The notes under the pieces: model-generated
Databases searched by the model: none
The model's input: only the letters and a program-made list of their open reading frames with translations
Told to the model about the DNA's origin: nothing
In this document: positions 1 through 7,323 of the stretch, piece after piece
Layout: every line of letters starts with the position of its first letter
Position numbering within the stretch: position 1 is the stretch's first letter
Translations under genes and position numbers: made by a program
Assembly (NCBI GenBank): GCA_045546555.1
Contig: JAZQCY010000031.1
Location: 1-44,910 of the forward strand
Direction: 5' to 3'
Length of the DNA stretch: 44,910 nt
DNA from: UMGS172 sp045546555
GTDB lineage: Bacteria; Bacillota; Clostridia; Oscillospirales; Acutalibacteraceae

Positions 1-2
1 GA

Positions 3-40
3 AAAAGCCCACGGTAACACTGACGTGTACCGTGGGCTTT
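3..40. terminator. Rho-independent terminator, probably bidirectional
   Basis: A long stem pairs AAAAGCCCACGGT with ACCGTGGGCTTTT, extended by ACAC/GTGT around a TGAC loop. A short T run follows on either strand. It lies downstream of the minus-strand araC gene and may also end a plus-strand gene left of the window. Confidence 0.8.
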
Positions 41-78
41 TGACGCATTAGACCGCAAAAAGTCGCTGTTTTGGGCGA

Positions 79-100
79 ATTATCCCTAACCGCAACTCCC
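79..100. repeat. 22-bp motif shared with the region downstream of the second araC gene
   Basis: These 22 bases recur with one difference on the opposite strand at 29286-29307. Both copies lie just beyond the 3' end of an AraC-family gene. At the second site the motif is half of a hairpin (GGGAGTTGC / GCAACTCCC). Function unknown. Confidence 0.5.
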
Positions 101-125
101 TAAGTTTTCTTCGGAGTGTTTGCTT

Positions 126-956
126 TTATTTTCTCATATCCGACGGAGCCATACCAAACCGCTTTTTAAAAAGGCGGCTGAAATAAAGCGCATCCTGAAA
201 GCCGACGTTTTCCGCAACCTCTGACACGGACAAAGCGGTGGACCGCAAGAGCTCGCAAGCCTGCTCAAGTCGGAATTTTTGCTGATAACGGTAGGGTGAT
301 ATGCCGATCACCTCGGTGAAAAGGTGGGTGAATCGGCTTCGGCTGAAGCCGCAACGCTCGGCACATTTGTCAAGGTCGATTTCCTCCGAGTAATGCGAGC
401 TGATAAACTCGGCCTCGGCAAGAATAAGCCTTGCACCAATGTTTTGAGGTGCTTTGGTTCGGGGTGATAAAAGGGCAATCAACCGCAGGAGATTGCCTAT
501 AGCGGTCATTTCATCGCCACGTCGGTAACACCTAATAAGTGCCTCAAAAATGCGTTTGACTTCGCCTGTGGTGTTGAATATTGCCGCAGAGCGTTCAAAA
601 CCCGCTTTTTTCAAAACCTCGTCGGCAACCATTCCGCAAAAATGAACATACAAATGCTCCTCATAAGGTTGATTTTCATCAACCGAAACGGTATAGCATT
701 GGGTGTCGTTCGGACGGTAAAACAGCCCGTCACCCACCTTCAGATGATATTCCTTGCCGTCTATTTCGGCGATAAGACTGCCGCTTGTGACCAACAAAAA
801 ATGACAGTCCACACGGCCGTCGGGGCGGTAGAACCTTGTGGTACGGGGCTTTTCGGTATATCTCATATAGCTTATACCGCAGCTGTTAAAATGCAGGTAT
901 TCGTCTGATGTAAAATTAGTAAGGTCTCGGTATCTTCCGTCAAAAACAGATATCAT
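126..956 (-). CDS. AraC-family transcriptional regulator (sugar-responsive type)
   Basis: The 276-residue protein has an N-terminal cupin-like sensor region (about residues 45-110, with the pattern F-L-L-V-T-S-G and a G-D-G-L-F-Y turn) and a C-terminal pair of helix-turn-helix motifs (about 180-275, ending in the family-typical G-F-Q-D-A-L-Y-F-S-R-L-F-K-K-R-F-G block). The ATG at 956 is preferred over one 30 bases upstream because AAAGGAAG sits at the right distance before it. It is transcribed divergently from the GH4 galactosidase gene, so it probably activates that gene and perhaps the mgl operon in response to a galactoside. That role is inferred from position. Its leader RNA is unusual (see the hairpin array at 974-1054). 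Confidence 0.9.
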   Translation of the reverse strand: MISVFDGRYRDLTNFTSDEYLHFNSCGISYMRYTEKPRTTRFYRPDGRVDCHFLLVTSGSLIAEIDGKEYHLKVGDGLFYRPNDTQCYTVSVDENQPYEEHLYVHFCGMVADEVLKKAGFERSAAIFNTTGEVKRIFEALIRCYRRGDEMTAIGNLLRLIALLSPRTKAPQNIGARLILAEAEFISSHYSEEIDLDKCAERCGFSRSRFTHLFTEVIGISPYRYQQKFRLEQACELLRSTALSVSEVAENVGFQDALYFSRLFKKRFGMAPSDMRK

Positions 957-973
957 AAAAGCACTTCCTTTCA

Positions 974-1054
974 GCGTGCGAAGCACATTTAGCTGCCGAA
1001 GGCAATTTAGCTGAGCTTCTGCTCAATTTAGCTCGCCGTCAGGCGAATTTAGCT
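974..1054 (-). repeat. Array of four short hairpins separated by AGCTAAATT, forming the araC 5' leader
   Basis: On the minus strand the spacer AGCTAAATT occurs three times and AGCTAAAT once. Between and after them are the hairpins CGCC-TGAC-GGCG, GAGC-AGAA-GCTC, GCC-TTC-GGC and GTGC-TTC-GCAC. The array lies between the predicted transcription start (about 1050) and the araC ribosome binding site, so it makes up nearly the whole 5' untranslated leader. The last arm GCAC could alternatively pair with GTGC just after the Shine-Dalgarno sequence, placing AAAGGAAG in a loop. Confidence 0.8.
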
Positions 1055-1056
1055 TT

Positions 1057-1085
1057 ATTATACTGCATTGTGCAAACAAAAGCAA
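1057..1085 (-). promoter_or_regulatory. Promoter of the araC gene
   Basis: TTGCTT (-35), a 17-base spacer and TATAAT (-10) on the minus strand, placing the start near 1050, at the edge of the hairpin array. Confidence 0.75.
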
Positions 1086-1126
1086 CTACTTTAGCCGTTT
1101 TGTCCATATTTTAACCGTTATGACTA

Positions 1127-1155
1127 TTCACTTTTTGAAATTTAGGTGGTATAGT
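1127..1155 (+). promoter_or_regulatory. Candidate promoter of the GH4 gene
   Basis: TTCACT, 17 bases, TATAGT on the plus strand. The weak -35 box would fit an activator-dependent promoter controlled by the divergent AraC protein. Confidence 0.45.
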
Positions 1156-1190
1156 AGCCTCAAACAAAAGCTTCTGAAAGGAACGGTTTT

Positions 1191-2507
1191 ATGAAAAAAT
1201 TTGCTTTTATCGGTGCAGGCAGTCTGCAATTCACATCCACCTGCGTTAAGGACCTTTTGCACTTTGACGCTTTCCGCCCATGCGAAATTCGTTTGATGGA
1301 TACCAACGAGGAACATCTTAAAATGATTACCAAGGTTGTTGAACGTACCGTTAAAGAAATGGACTGTCCCGAGTGCGTTATTATCCCCACCACCGACCGT
1401 GCCGAGGCTCTTAAAGATGCCGACGGCGTTCTGGTTACCGTTTTCAACGGTGATGTTGATGTATGGCGTCACGAGATCGAGATTCCTATGAAATACGGCG
1501 TTGATGTCAACGTGGGCGACACCCGCAACGTTGCAGGTATCTTCCGTGCGCTTCGTAACATTCCGCTGATGCTTGACATCTGTAATGATATGGAAAAATA
1601 CTGTCCCAAGGCGGTAATGCTCAACTACACCAACCCCATGCCTATGCTTTGCTGTGCTATGCACAAATACACCAACATTGAGGTTATGGGTCTTTGCCAC
1701 AGTGTTCAGGGCACCATCCGTATGCTGGCACAATGGCTTGACATCCCTCACGAGGAGATCGTTTACACCTGCGAGGGTATCAACCACATTTCGTTCTATA
1801 CCAAGCTGGAGCATAACGGTGAGGATCTTTATCCCAGGCTTCGCAAACTCATAACCGAAAACGAAGAGGTCTATAACCGTGAGCAGGTCAGAAACGAGAT
1901 GTTCTTAAAATTGGGCTACTATGTCACCGAATCGAGCGGACACGCCTCCGAATACAATCAGTGGTTCAGAAAGCGCCCCGACCTTATTGAAAAATACTGC
2001 ACCCACGGTACTAACTGGAACCCGGGTCTGCACCGATTCTCCCTTGACCTTCGTTTAAAGCGCAAGGCCGACGGTGTGAAGCAGTATGAGGAGTGGCTCG
2101 AAAAACCGTTCAACAAGGAAAAGAGCTATGAGTATGCGGGAGAGATATTCAACGCACGACTTGGCGACGGCAAGCCGTTTATCTTTAACGGTAACGTTAT
2201 AAACCACGGTTCTATCCCCAATCTGCCCAAGGACTGCTGTGTTGAGGTGCCCGTTGTGGTCGACCGTATGGGCTTTAAGCCGACAGTTGTACCCGAGCTG
2301 CCCCGCCATCTTGCCACCCTTATCAGCACCACCGCACAGATCGAGACCATGGTGGTCGAGGCCGCAATGACCAAGAACAAGGACCTTGTTTATCAGGCCG
2401 TTTACCTTGATCCGCTGTCCTCCGCCGTCTGCTCTCTTGAGGAGATTCGTCAGATGTGCGACGAGCTGTTTGAGGTAAACAAGGACTACCTTGGCGATTA
2501 TAAATAA
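1191..2507 (+). CDS. melA: GH4 family alpha-galactosidase (MelA-type)
   Basis: The 438-residue protein is full length for family GH4, enzymes that hydrolyse glycosides by an NAD+- and Mn2+-dependent redox-elimination mechanism in the cytoplasm. Residues 7-13 give the NAD-binding G-A-G-S-L-Q-F loop; N-Y-T-N-P-M follows near residue 145. C169-H-S-V is the metal-binding motif that, within GH4, goes with alpha-galactosidases rather than alpha-glucosidases (CDMP) or 6-phospho-beta-glucosidases. G-I-N-H-I-S supplies the second metal ligand. A ribosome binding site (GAAAGGAACGG) precedes the ATG. It stands alone between a divergent AraC gene and a strong terminator; the mgl galactose transporter lies 600 bases downstream, which supports a galactoside substrate. 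The galactosidase specificity is motif-based inference. Confidence 0.9.
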   Translation: MKKFAFIGAGSLQFTSTCVKDLLHFDAFRPCEIRLMDTNEEHLKMITKVVERTVKEMDCPECVIIPTTDRAEALKDADGVLVTVFNGDVDVWRHEIEIPMKYGVDVNVGDTRNVAGIFRALRNIPLMLDICNDMEKYCPKAVMLNYTNPMPMLCCAMHKYTNIEVMGLCHSVQGTIRMLAQWLDIPHEEIVYTCEGINHISFYTKLEHNGEDLYPRLRKLITENEEVYNREQVRNEMFLKLGYYVTESSGHASEYNQWFRKRPDLIEKYCTHGTNWNPGLHRFSLDLRLKRKADGVKQYEEWLEKPFNKEKSYEYAGEIFNARLGDGKPFIFNGNVINHGSIPNLPKDCCVEVPVVVDRMGFKPTVVPELPRHLATLISTTAQIETMVVEAAMTKNKDLVYQAVYLDPLSSAVCSLEEIRQMCDELFEVNKDYLGDYK

Positions 2508-2541
2508 TAGAACACAAAACAAAAATAAAATATCACATAAT

Positions 2542-2586
2542 AAAAAAGCACCCTGCTAAGGCTATGACCTCGGCAGGGAGTTTTTT
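2542..2586. terminator. Bidirectional Rho-independent terminator
   Basis: CCCTGC / GCAGGG stem with inner AGG/CCT pairing, flanked by six A on the left and six T on the right, so it can end both the GH4 gene and the converging small membrane protein gene. Confidence 0.9.
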
Positions 2587-2587
2587 G

Positions 2588-3016
2588 TTATTTGGCTTTG
2601 CTTGATGTTGCGGCGGTTAGCTTGGCAATGTTTATGAAAATCAAAGCCGCCGCAAGTGCATTCAATATGTAATACTGCTCGACAATTCCCGTGACAATCA
2701 AGCCGATACCTGCCAAAAGGCATAGGGTAAATTCAAAAACAGGTGAACGCTTTTTGACATTTATAAAGAATATTACAAGTACCGCTATGGAGATCAAGGT
2801 GATGGCAATCAGCCACAAAAGAAACTCGACCGTGTGGTCAAAGCCAAACTCATCAATAAAGGTCGGCACTGCTAAAAGATACGCACATACGAGCGAACCG
2901 ACCGTTGAAGCAATATTCAGTCCATAAAACCGACCCTTTTGCATCAGCCAGACCCCAACAATGGCAGGAATCAGTGTCAAAACAATAAAACCTACGTGCA
3001 AATATGTGATAAACAT
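2588..3016 (-). CDS. Small multi-spanning membrane protein of unknown function
   Basis: A 142-residue, very hydrophobic protein with about four or five predicted transmembrane segments (near residues 5-25, 32-52, 62-85, 93-112 and 115-133) and a lysine-rich C-terminus. No catalytic motif is visible and I do not recognise the family. The start is supported by GGAGG nine bases upstream and a good promoter (TTGAAA-17-TAAAAT). It converges on the GH4 gene and is divergent from mglB. Nothing ties it functionally to galactoside use beyond position. Confidence 0.7.
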   Translation of the reverse strand: MFITYLHVGFIVLTLIPAIVGVWLMQKGRFYGLNIASTVGSLVCAYLLAVPTFIDEFGFDHTVEFLLWLIAITLISIAVLVIFFINVKKRSPVFEFTLCLLAGIGLIVTGIVEQYYILNALAAALIFINIAKLTAATSSKAK

Positions 3017-3045
3017 AAACGAACCTCCAAGTAATTTGCTTTTTT

Positions 3046-3074
3046 ATTTTATCACACAAGCTTAAATTTTTCAA
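3046..3074 (-). promoter_or_regulatory. Promoter of the small membrane protein gene
   Basis: TTGAAA, 17 bases, TAAAAT on the minus strand, about 30 bases before the start codon. Confidence 0.65.
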
Positions 3075-3142
3075 TTTCAATATATATTTCGGCAAAACAG
3101 CACATAATAACCTTGTTACCAAAATATTTAAGGAGCGTTTTT

Positions 3143-4204
3143 ATGAAAAGATTGTTTTGTTTAATACTTGCGTTATGCATGTGTCTGCCGCTTGCGGCCT
3201 GCGGCCGTAAGGAGGAGCAGGGCGGTGAGATTTCAGTGTTCTACTTCACCTATAGCGATGCCTATATCTCAAGCGTCCGCACCGCTTTGGACAAGGCGTT
3301 AAAGGATGCAGGACTGAAGTTCAACGATTACGATGCCAACGGAAATCAGTCGTCACAGACCGAGCAGATCGACGTTGCCATTTCAAAGGGCTCGCAGGCC
3401 TTGGTGGTCAATGTTGTCGATACCGGCTCAAATGATGCGGCTCTGACCATCATCGACAAGGCCCGCACGGCCAACATCCCCGTTATTTTCTTCAACCGTT
3501 CGGTCGAGGAGGCGGTCGTAAAATCCTACAGCAAGTGCGTTTTTGTGGGTACCGATTATGAAATGGCAGGCCACATGCAGGGGCAGGTCATCGGTGATTA
3601 CCTTGTAAAGAATTTCGACACCGTTGACCTGAACAAGGACGGCAAGATAAGCTACGTTATGTTCAAGGGTCAGGAGGGCAATATGGAGGCAATAGCCAGA
3701 ACCAAGTTTGCCGTTGAGGATGCCAACAAAATTTTGACCGAGGCAGGCAAGCCCAAGCTGCAGTTTTACGATTCGGCAAACTCCAACCAATACCTTGTAG
3801 ACCAGGACGGTCTGTGGTCATCGGCGGCCGCCAATAACTATATGGGAACCATTCTTGCCAAGTACAGCGAGGCCAACAAAAATATGGTCGAGCTTGTTAT
3901 TGCCAACAATGACGAAATGGCTATGGGCGCTTTGTCGGCATTGCAGTCGGCAGGCTACAACAATAAAGGCACCAAAACAATACCCGTTTTCGGTGTTGAT
4001 GCAACACCTGCCGCACAAACCGCTATTGCCAACGGCTCTATGACGGGCACCATTAAGCAGGATGCTGAGGGTATGGCCAAAGTCATTGCTTCGATAGTTG
4101 ATAATTTCAGAAACGACCGCAAGCCGCTTGACGGCATTGACGAAAAAACAACGGTCGGCGGTTGGCGTGTCAATATTCCGTATTCGGCCTACACGAAAGA
4201 GTGA
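3143..4204 (+). CDS. mglB: Galactose/methyl-galactoside ABC transporter, substrate-binding lipoprotein
   Basis: The 353-residue protein starts with a lipoprotein signal peptide ending in L-A-A-C20, so it would be anchored to the outer face of the membrane. The periplasmic-binding-protein fold follows. The calcium-binding loop of the galactose-binding protein is present near residue 160 (D-L-N-K-D-G-K-I-S followed by K-G-Q-E-G-N), as are V-I-A-N-N-D-E-M-A-M-G-A and V-F-G-V-D-A-T-P, all close to Escherichia coli MglB. The ATG at 3143 is chosen over an in-frame upstream start because AAGGAG lies eight bases before it and the signal peptide begins there. First gene of mglBAC; 6 bases before mglA. 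High confidence in family; galactose or glucose as ligand is inferred. Confidence 0.92.
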   Translation: MKRLFCLILALCMCLPLAACGRKEEQGGEISVFYFTYSDAYISSVRTALDKALKDAGLKFNDYDANGNQSSQTEQIDVAISKGSQALVVNVVDTGSNDAALTIIDKARTANIPVIFFNRSVEEAVVKSYSKCVFVGTDYEMAGHMQGQVIGDYLVKNFDTVDLNKDGKISYVMFKGQEGNMEAIARTKFAVEDANKILTEAGKPKLQFYDSANSNQYLVDQDGLWSSAAANNYMGTILAKYSEANKNMVELVIANNDEMAMGALSALQSAGYNNKGTKTIPVFGVDATPAAQTAIANGSMTGTIKQDAEGMAKVIASIVDNFRNDRKPLDGIDEKTTVGGWRVNIPYSAYTKE

Positions 4205-4210
4205 CAAATA

Positions 4211-5725
4211 ATGCTTCAGAAAAAAAGCGCTCCGCCGTTATTGAAAATGGTGGAGATCGAAAAGACCTTCCCCGGTGTCAGGGCATTGGACAAGGTGTCG
4301 TTGACCGTTGAGAGCGGCACAGTGCACGCACTTATGGGCGAAAACGGAGCAGGTAAGTCCACCTTGATGAAGTGCCTTTTCGGTGTTTACAAAAAGGACG
4401 GCGGACGTGTTTTGCTCGAAGGAAAAGAGATTTCCTTCAAAAGCTCCAAGGAGGCACTTCTGAACGGTGTTGCGATGGTTCATCAGGAGTTGAACCAGGC
4501 GCTCAAATTGACCGTTATGGACAATATGTGGCTTGGGCGGTTCCCGTATGTGTCAAAATTTGTGCCGTTGACCTCGGAGCGTAAGATGTATTCCGCTACC
4601 AAAAGAATTTTTGACGACCTTGGCATAACGGTCGACCCAAAGGCTAAAATGAGCACGCTTTCGGTATCACAACGTCAGATGGTCGAGATAGCCAAGGCGG
4701 TGTCGTATAACTCAAAGGTCATTGTTTTTGACGAGCCGACCTCGTCACTTAATGACCGAGAAGCCGAGGTGCTTTTCCGCATTATCGATATGCTCAAAAA
4801 AAGAGGGTGCGGTATCATTTACATCTCGCACAAGATGGAGGAAATACTGCGTATTTCTGACTTTGTTACCGTTATGCGTGACGGCACTCATGTGGCAACT
4901 AAGCCGGCAAAAGAGCTTTCGATGGACGAGATAATCCGACTTATGGTCGGTCGTGAGCTGACCCAACGCTACCCTCATAAGGAACACAAAATAGGGGATG
5001 TGATGCTCACGGTCGAGGGGCTTTCAAGCACCTATAATCACTTGAACGACATTTCATTCGAGGTTCGCCGTGGCGAAATTGTCGGTATAGCAGGACTTGA
5101 CGGCTCGGGTCGTACCGAGCTGTTGGAAAATCTGTTTGGTTTGTCGACAAGAAAAAGCGGTAATATCACGCTTGACGGCAGGCTTATCCGAAACCGCAAC
5201 CCCAGAGAGGCTATAAAAAACGGTTTTGCACTGCTTACAGAGGAGCGTAGAGCCACCGGCATTTTCGGCATACTCAATATCCGTGAAAACACGGTGGTAT
5301 CAAGCCTTAAAAAGCACCTTTTCGGGTTCCTCTTTTCAAAGCGCAAGGCCCGTCACAGCACCGACAACTGTATACGCTCATTAAGGGTCAAGACCCCCTC
5401 TCAGGAGACCAAGATCCGAAGCCTTTCGGGCGGAAATCAGCAAAAGGTCATTTTAGGGCGCTGGCTTTTGACCAGGCCTCAGGTGCTTTTGCTCGACGAA
5501 CCGACCCGTGGTATCGATGTCGGTGCAAAATACGAGATATATCAGCTTATTTTAAACCTTGCCGCCGAGGGTAAGGCGGTTTTGATGGTTTCGTCCGAAA
5601 TGCCCGAGCTTTTAGGCCTTTCGGACAGAATATTGGTGATGTCGGGCGGAAGGCTTGCGGGTGAGGTCGTAACGGCCGAAACCTCGCAGGAGGAAATAAT
5701 GACGCTGGCCACCAAATATGTGTAA
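4211..5725 (+). CDS. mglA: Galactose/methyl-galactoside ABC transporter, ATP-binding protein
   Basis: The 504-residue protein has two fused ABC ATPase domains, as in all sugar importers of the Mgl/Rbs/Xyl group. The first has Walker A G-E-N-G-A-G-K-S (about residues 42-49), the signature region L-S-V-S-Q-R-Q and Walker B V-F-D-E-P. The second has a degenerate Walker A (G-L-D-G-S-G-R-T), the signature L-S-G-G-N-Q-Q (about 405) and L-L-L-D-E-P-T-R-G-I-D. The degenerate second site is normal for this family. It energises uptake through MglC and is translationally close-coupled to mglB upstream and mglC downstream (11-base gap). Confidence 0.93.
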   Translation: MLQKKSAPPLLKMVEIEKTFPGVRALDKVSLTVESGTVHALMGENGAGKSTLMKCLFGVYKKDGGRVLLEGKEISFKSSKEALLNGVAMVHQELNQALKLTVMDNMWLGRFPYVSKFVPLTSERKMYSATKRIFDDLGITVDPKAKMSTLSVSQRQMVEIAKAVSYNSKVIVFDEPTSSLNDREAEVLFRIIDMLKKRGCGIIYISHKMEEILRISDFVTVMRDGTHVATKPAKELSMDEIIRLMVGRELTQRYPHKEHKIGDVMLTVEGLSSTYNHLNDISFEVRRGEIVGIAGLDGSGRTELLENLFGLSTRKSGNITLDGRLIRNRNPREAIKNGFALLTEERRATGIFGILNIRENTVVSSLKKHLFGFLFSKRKARHSTDNCIRSLRVKTPSQETKIRSLSGGNQQKVILGRWLLTRPQVLLLDEPTRGIDVGAKYEIYQLILNLAAEGKAVLMVSSEMPELLGLSDRILVMSGGRLAGEVVTAETSQEEIMTLATKYV

Positions 5726-5736
5726 GGAGCGACCCT

Positions 5737-6819
5737 ATGGGTGAAAATAAATCTTTAAACGGCGGGCTTTGGAGCCGCTTTGCCGAGTTCAAACGGCTGT
5801 CGGGCAAGGACAAACGGCGCATGGTGTCCGACCTTGTTTTCAACAATGCAATGTTCATAATAATCGCCGTGGCGATAGTTTTTATCGCCGTCCGTGTGCC
5901 GGAGTTTCTGTCACTGTCGTCTATTGTCAACATTGTGTCCCTAACGGCGGCAAGATTGCCGATAGCTTTGGGCGTCGGCGGCGCAATAGTTTTAAGCGGT
6001 ACCGACATTTCGGCAGGACGAGTGGTCGGTCTTACGGCCTGCATTGCGGCATCGCTTTTGCAGATGACCGACTACCCTAAAAAGATGTTCCCCGATCTTC
6101 CCACAATGCCTTTGATAGTTGTGCTGTTGGCAGTGCTGGCGGTTGGTGCCGTTATAGGCCTTATCAACGGCTTTTTCGTGGCAAAATTCAAGCTGCATCC
6201 GTTTATCGTAACGCTGTCCACACAGCTTATCGTTTTCGGTGCGGTGCTGATGTATTTGATGATCGGCAACAACAACGGTCAGACCTTGTCGGGACTTGAT
6301 CCGAGCTATACCGATTTTGTCCGTGGTACGTTGTTTCGTATCGGCGGTGTTGCCGTGCCGAGGTATGTGCTGTATTCGGCAATACTGACCGTGATAATGT
6401 GGTTTGTCTGGAACAAGACGACCTTCGGTAAAAATATGTTTGCGGTTGGCTCTAATGAGGAGGCCGCCAATGTTTCAGGTGTTAATGTTTTCCGCACCAT
6501 CGTGCTGGTGTTTGTGTTGGCAGGTGTGATGTATGCCATAACCGGCTTTATCGAGGGCGGACGAATCGCCTCCTGCTCGGCTAATACGGGTTTGAACTAC
6601 GAAGGTGATGCCATTGCGGCCTGCGTTATCGGAGGCGTTTCGTTTGTCGGCGGTACCGGTAAGATCGGTGGCATCGTCACGGGTGTATTTCTCTTGCAGT
6701 TGATATTTGTCGGGCTCAATTTCCTTTCGGTCTCGGCCAATATGCTGTATATCATCAAGGGTCTTATCATCCTCACGGCCTGCGCCATTGATATGAGAAA
6801 ATACCTTGCGAGGAAGTAA
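5737..6819 (+). CDS. mglC: Galactose/methyl-galactoside ABC transporter, permease
   Basis: A 360-residue integral membrane protein with about nine or ten hydrophobic segments, in the branched-chain amino acid/ribose/galactoside permease family (BPD_transp_2). Family features visible are A-L-G-V-G-G-A-I-V-L-S-G-T-D-I-S-A-G-R near residue 75, an N-G-F-F-V-A-K-F cytoplasmic loop contacting the ATPase, and the N-E-E-A-A-N-V-S-G-V-N segment near 245. AAGGAG precedes the ATG. Forms the membrane channel of the importer with MglA and MglB. Confidence 0.93.
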   Translation: MGENKSLNGGLWSRFAEFKRLSGKDKRRMVSDLVFNNAMFIIIAVAIVFIAVRVPEFLSLSSIVNIVSLTAARLPIALGVGGAIVLSGTDISAGRVVGLTACIAASLLQMTDYPKKMFPDLPTMPLIVVLLAVLAVGAVIGLINGFFVAKFKLHPFIVTLSTQLIVFGAVLMYLMIGNNNGQTLSGLDPSYTDFVRGTLFRIGGVAVPRYVLYSAILTVIMWFVWNKTTFGKNMFAVGSNEEAANVSGVNVFRTIVLVFVLAGVMYAITGFIEGGRIASCSANTGLNYEGDAIAACVIGGVSFVGGTGKIGGIVTGVFLLQLIFVGLNFLSVSANMLYIIKGLIILTACAIDMRKYLARK

Positions 6820-6821
6820 AA

Positions 6822-6962
6822 ATGGAGAACAAGGACAACAAAACGACCAAAAGCGGCGGTCTTTATGAGAAGATAAATATGACCGTAAAAACCGCCGACA
6901 TCATAATCACGGTGCTGATTCTTGCACTTGTGGTGACGGTAGTTATCGCTTTGAATATGTAA
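6822..6962 (+). CDS. 46-residue single-span membrane microprotein at the end of the mgl operon
   Basis: This short frame was read directly from the sequence. The ATG at 6822 lies 2 bases after the mglC stop and has GAGGAAG, inside the end of mglC, as ribosome binding site. The product has a charged, lysine- and asparagine-rich N-terminus (MENKDNKTTKSGG), a short amphipathic stretch and one hydrophobic segment (about residues 25-44: A-D-I-I-I-T-V-L-I-L-A-L-V-V-T-V-V-I-A-L). A strong terminator follows directly, so it is the last gene of the operon. Function unknown. Its position suggests an accessory or regulatory partner of the transporter, but that is only inference. Confidence 0.75.
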   Translation: MENKDNKTTKSGGLYEKINMTVKTADIIITVLILALVVTVVIALNM

Positions 6963-6967
6963 AAACT

Positions 6968-7002
6968 ATCGGGCAGGATCTGCGTCTTGCCCGATGTTTT
7001 TT
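6968..7002 (+). terminator. Terminator of the mglBAC operon
   Basis: ATCGGGCA / TGCCCGAT stem followed by six T, five bases after the microprotein stop codon. Confidence 0.9.
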
Positions 7003-7004
7003 GT

Positions 7005-7033
7005 TTGACATAAGAGGCAAGGGATATTATAAT
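7005..7033 (+). promoter_or_regulatory. Perfect-consensus sigma-A promoter
   Basis: TTGACA, exactly 17 bases, TATAAT. Start expected near 7040. It would drive the hairpin-rich leader and the glycoside hydrolase gene at 7324. Confidence 0.85.
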
Positions 7034-7275
7034 GATTGTAGAATGTGGAAACGCTTAGCGTTTCCACAAAAGCAGATTTATCTGCTTTTAAACAATCAAA
7101 TTTCTTGAAATTTGATTGTTTTTCTACATCATTGCAGTGGTCGTTGTCAAATTTTCTTTGAAAATTTGTTGCCAAATCGAAGATTTGGCGTGGAAATAAC
7201 ACTTTCAGAGTTATTTCCACGTACAACCACCATTATAATGATTGTAGTTAGTCGAAACAGCTTTATTTCGACTAA
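7026..7275 (+). repeat. Chain of seven hairpins flanked by a 16-bp direct repeat (structured leader)
   Basis: The 16-base motif ATTATAATGATTGTAG, containing a -10 box, occurs at 7026-7041 and again at 7232-7247. Between them lie near-perfect hairpins at 7045-7067, 7068-7089, 7090-7121, 7148-7168, 7171-7189 and 7190-7220, and a seventh at 7248-7275. 7032-7042 pairs with 7123-7132, closing the first three hairpins into a cloverleaf; 7137-7147 pairs with 7223-7230 around the next three. No open frame is present. This accounts for most of the 361 bases between the mgl operon and the next gene. Confidence 0.8.
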
Positions 7276-7323
7276 CCTTAACCGTTATAATAAAAAGTAA
7301 CAAGCACGAAGGGAGGTCGCTTT

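Noticed and set aside
974..1054. CRISPR array
   Set aside because: The repeated unit is only 9 bases, the intervening sequences are palindromes rather than unique spacers, and there are no cas genes.
7032..7132. tRNA or tRNA-like element
   Set aside because: The cloverleaf outline is present but arm lengths, loop sequences and any anticodon or T-loop signature do not fit a tRNA.
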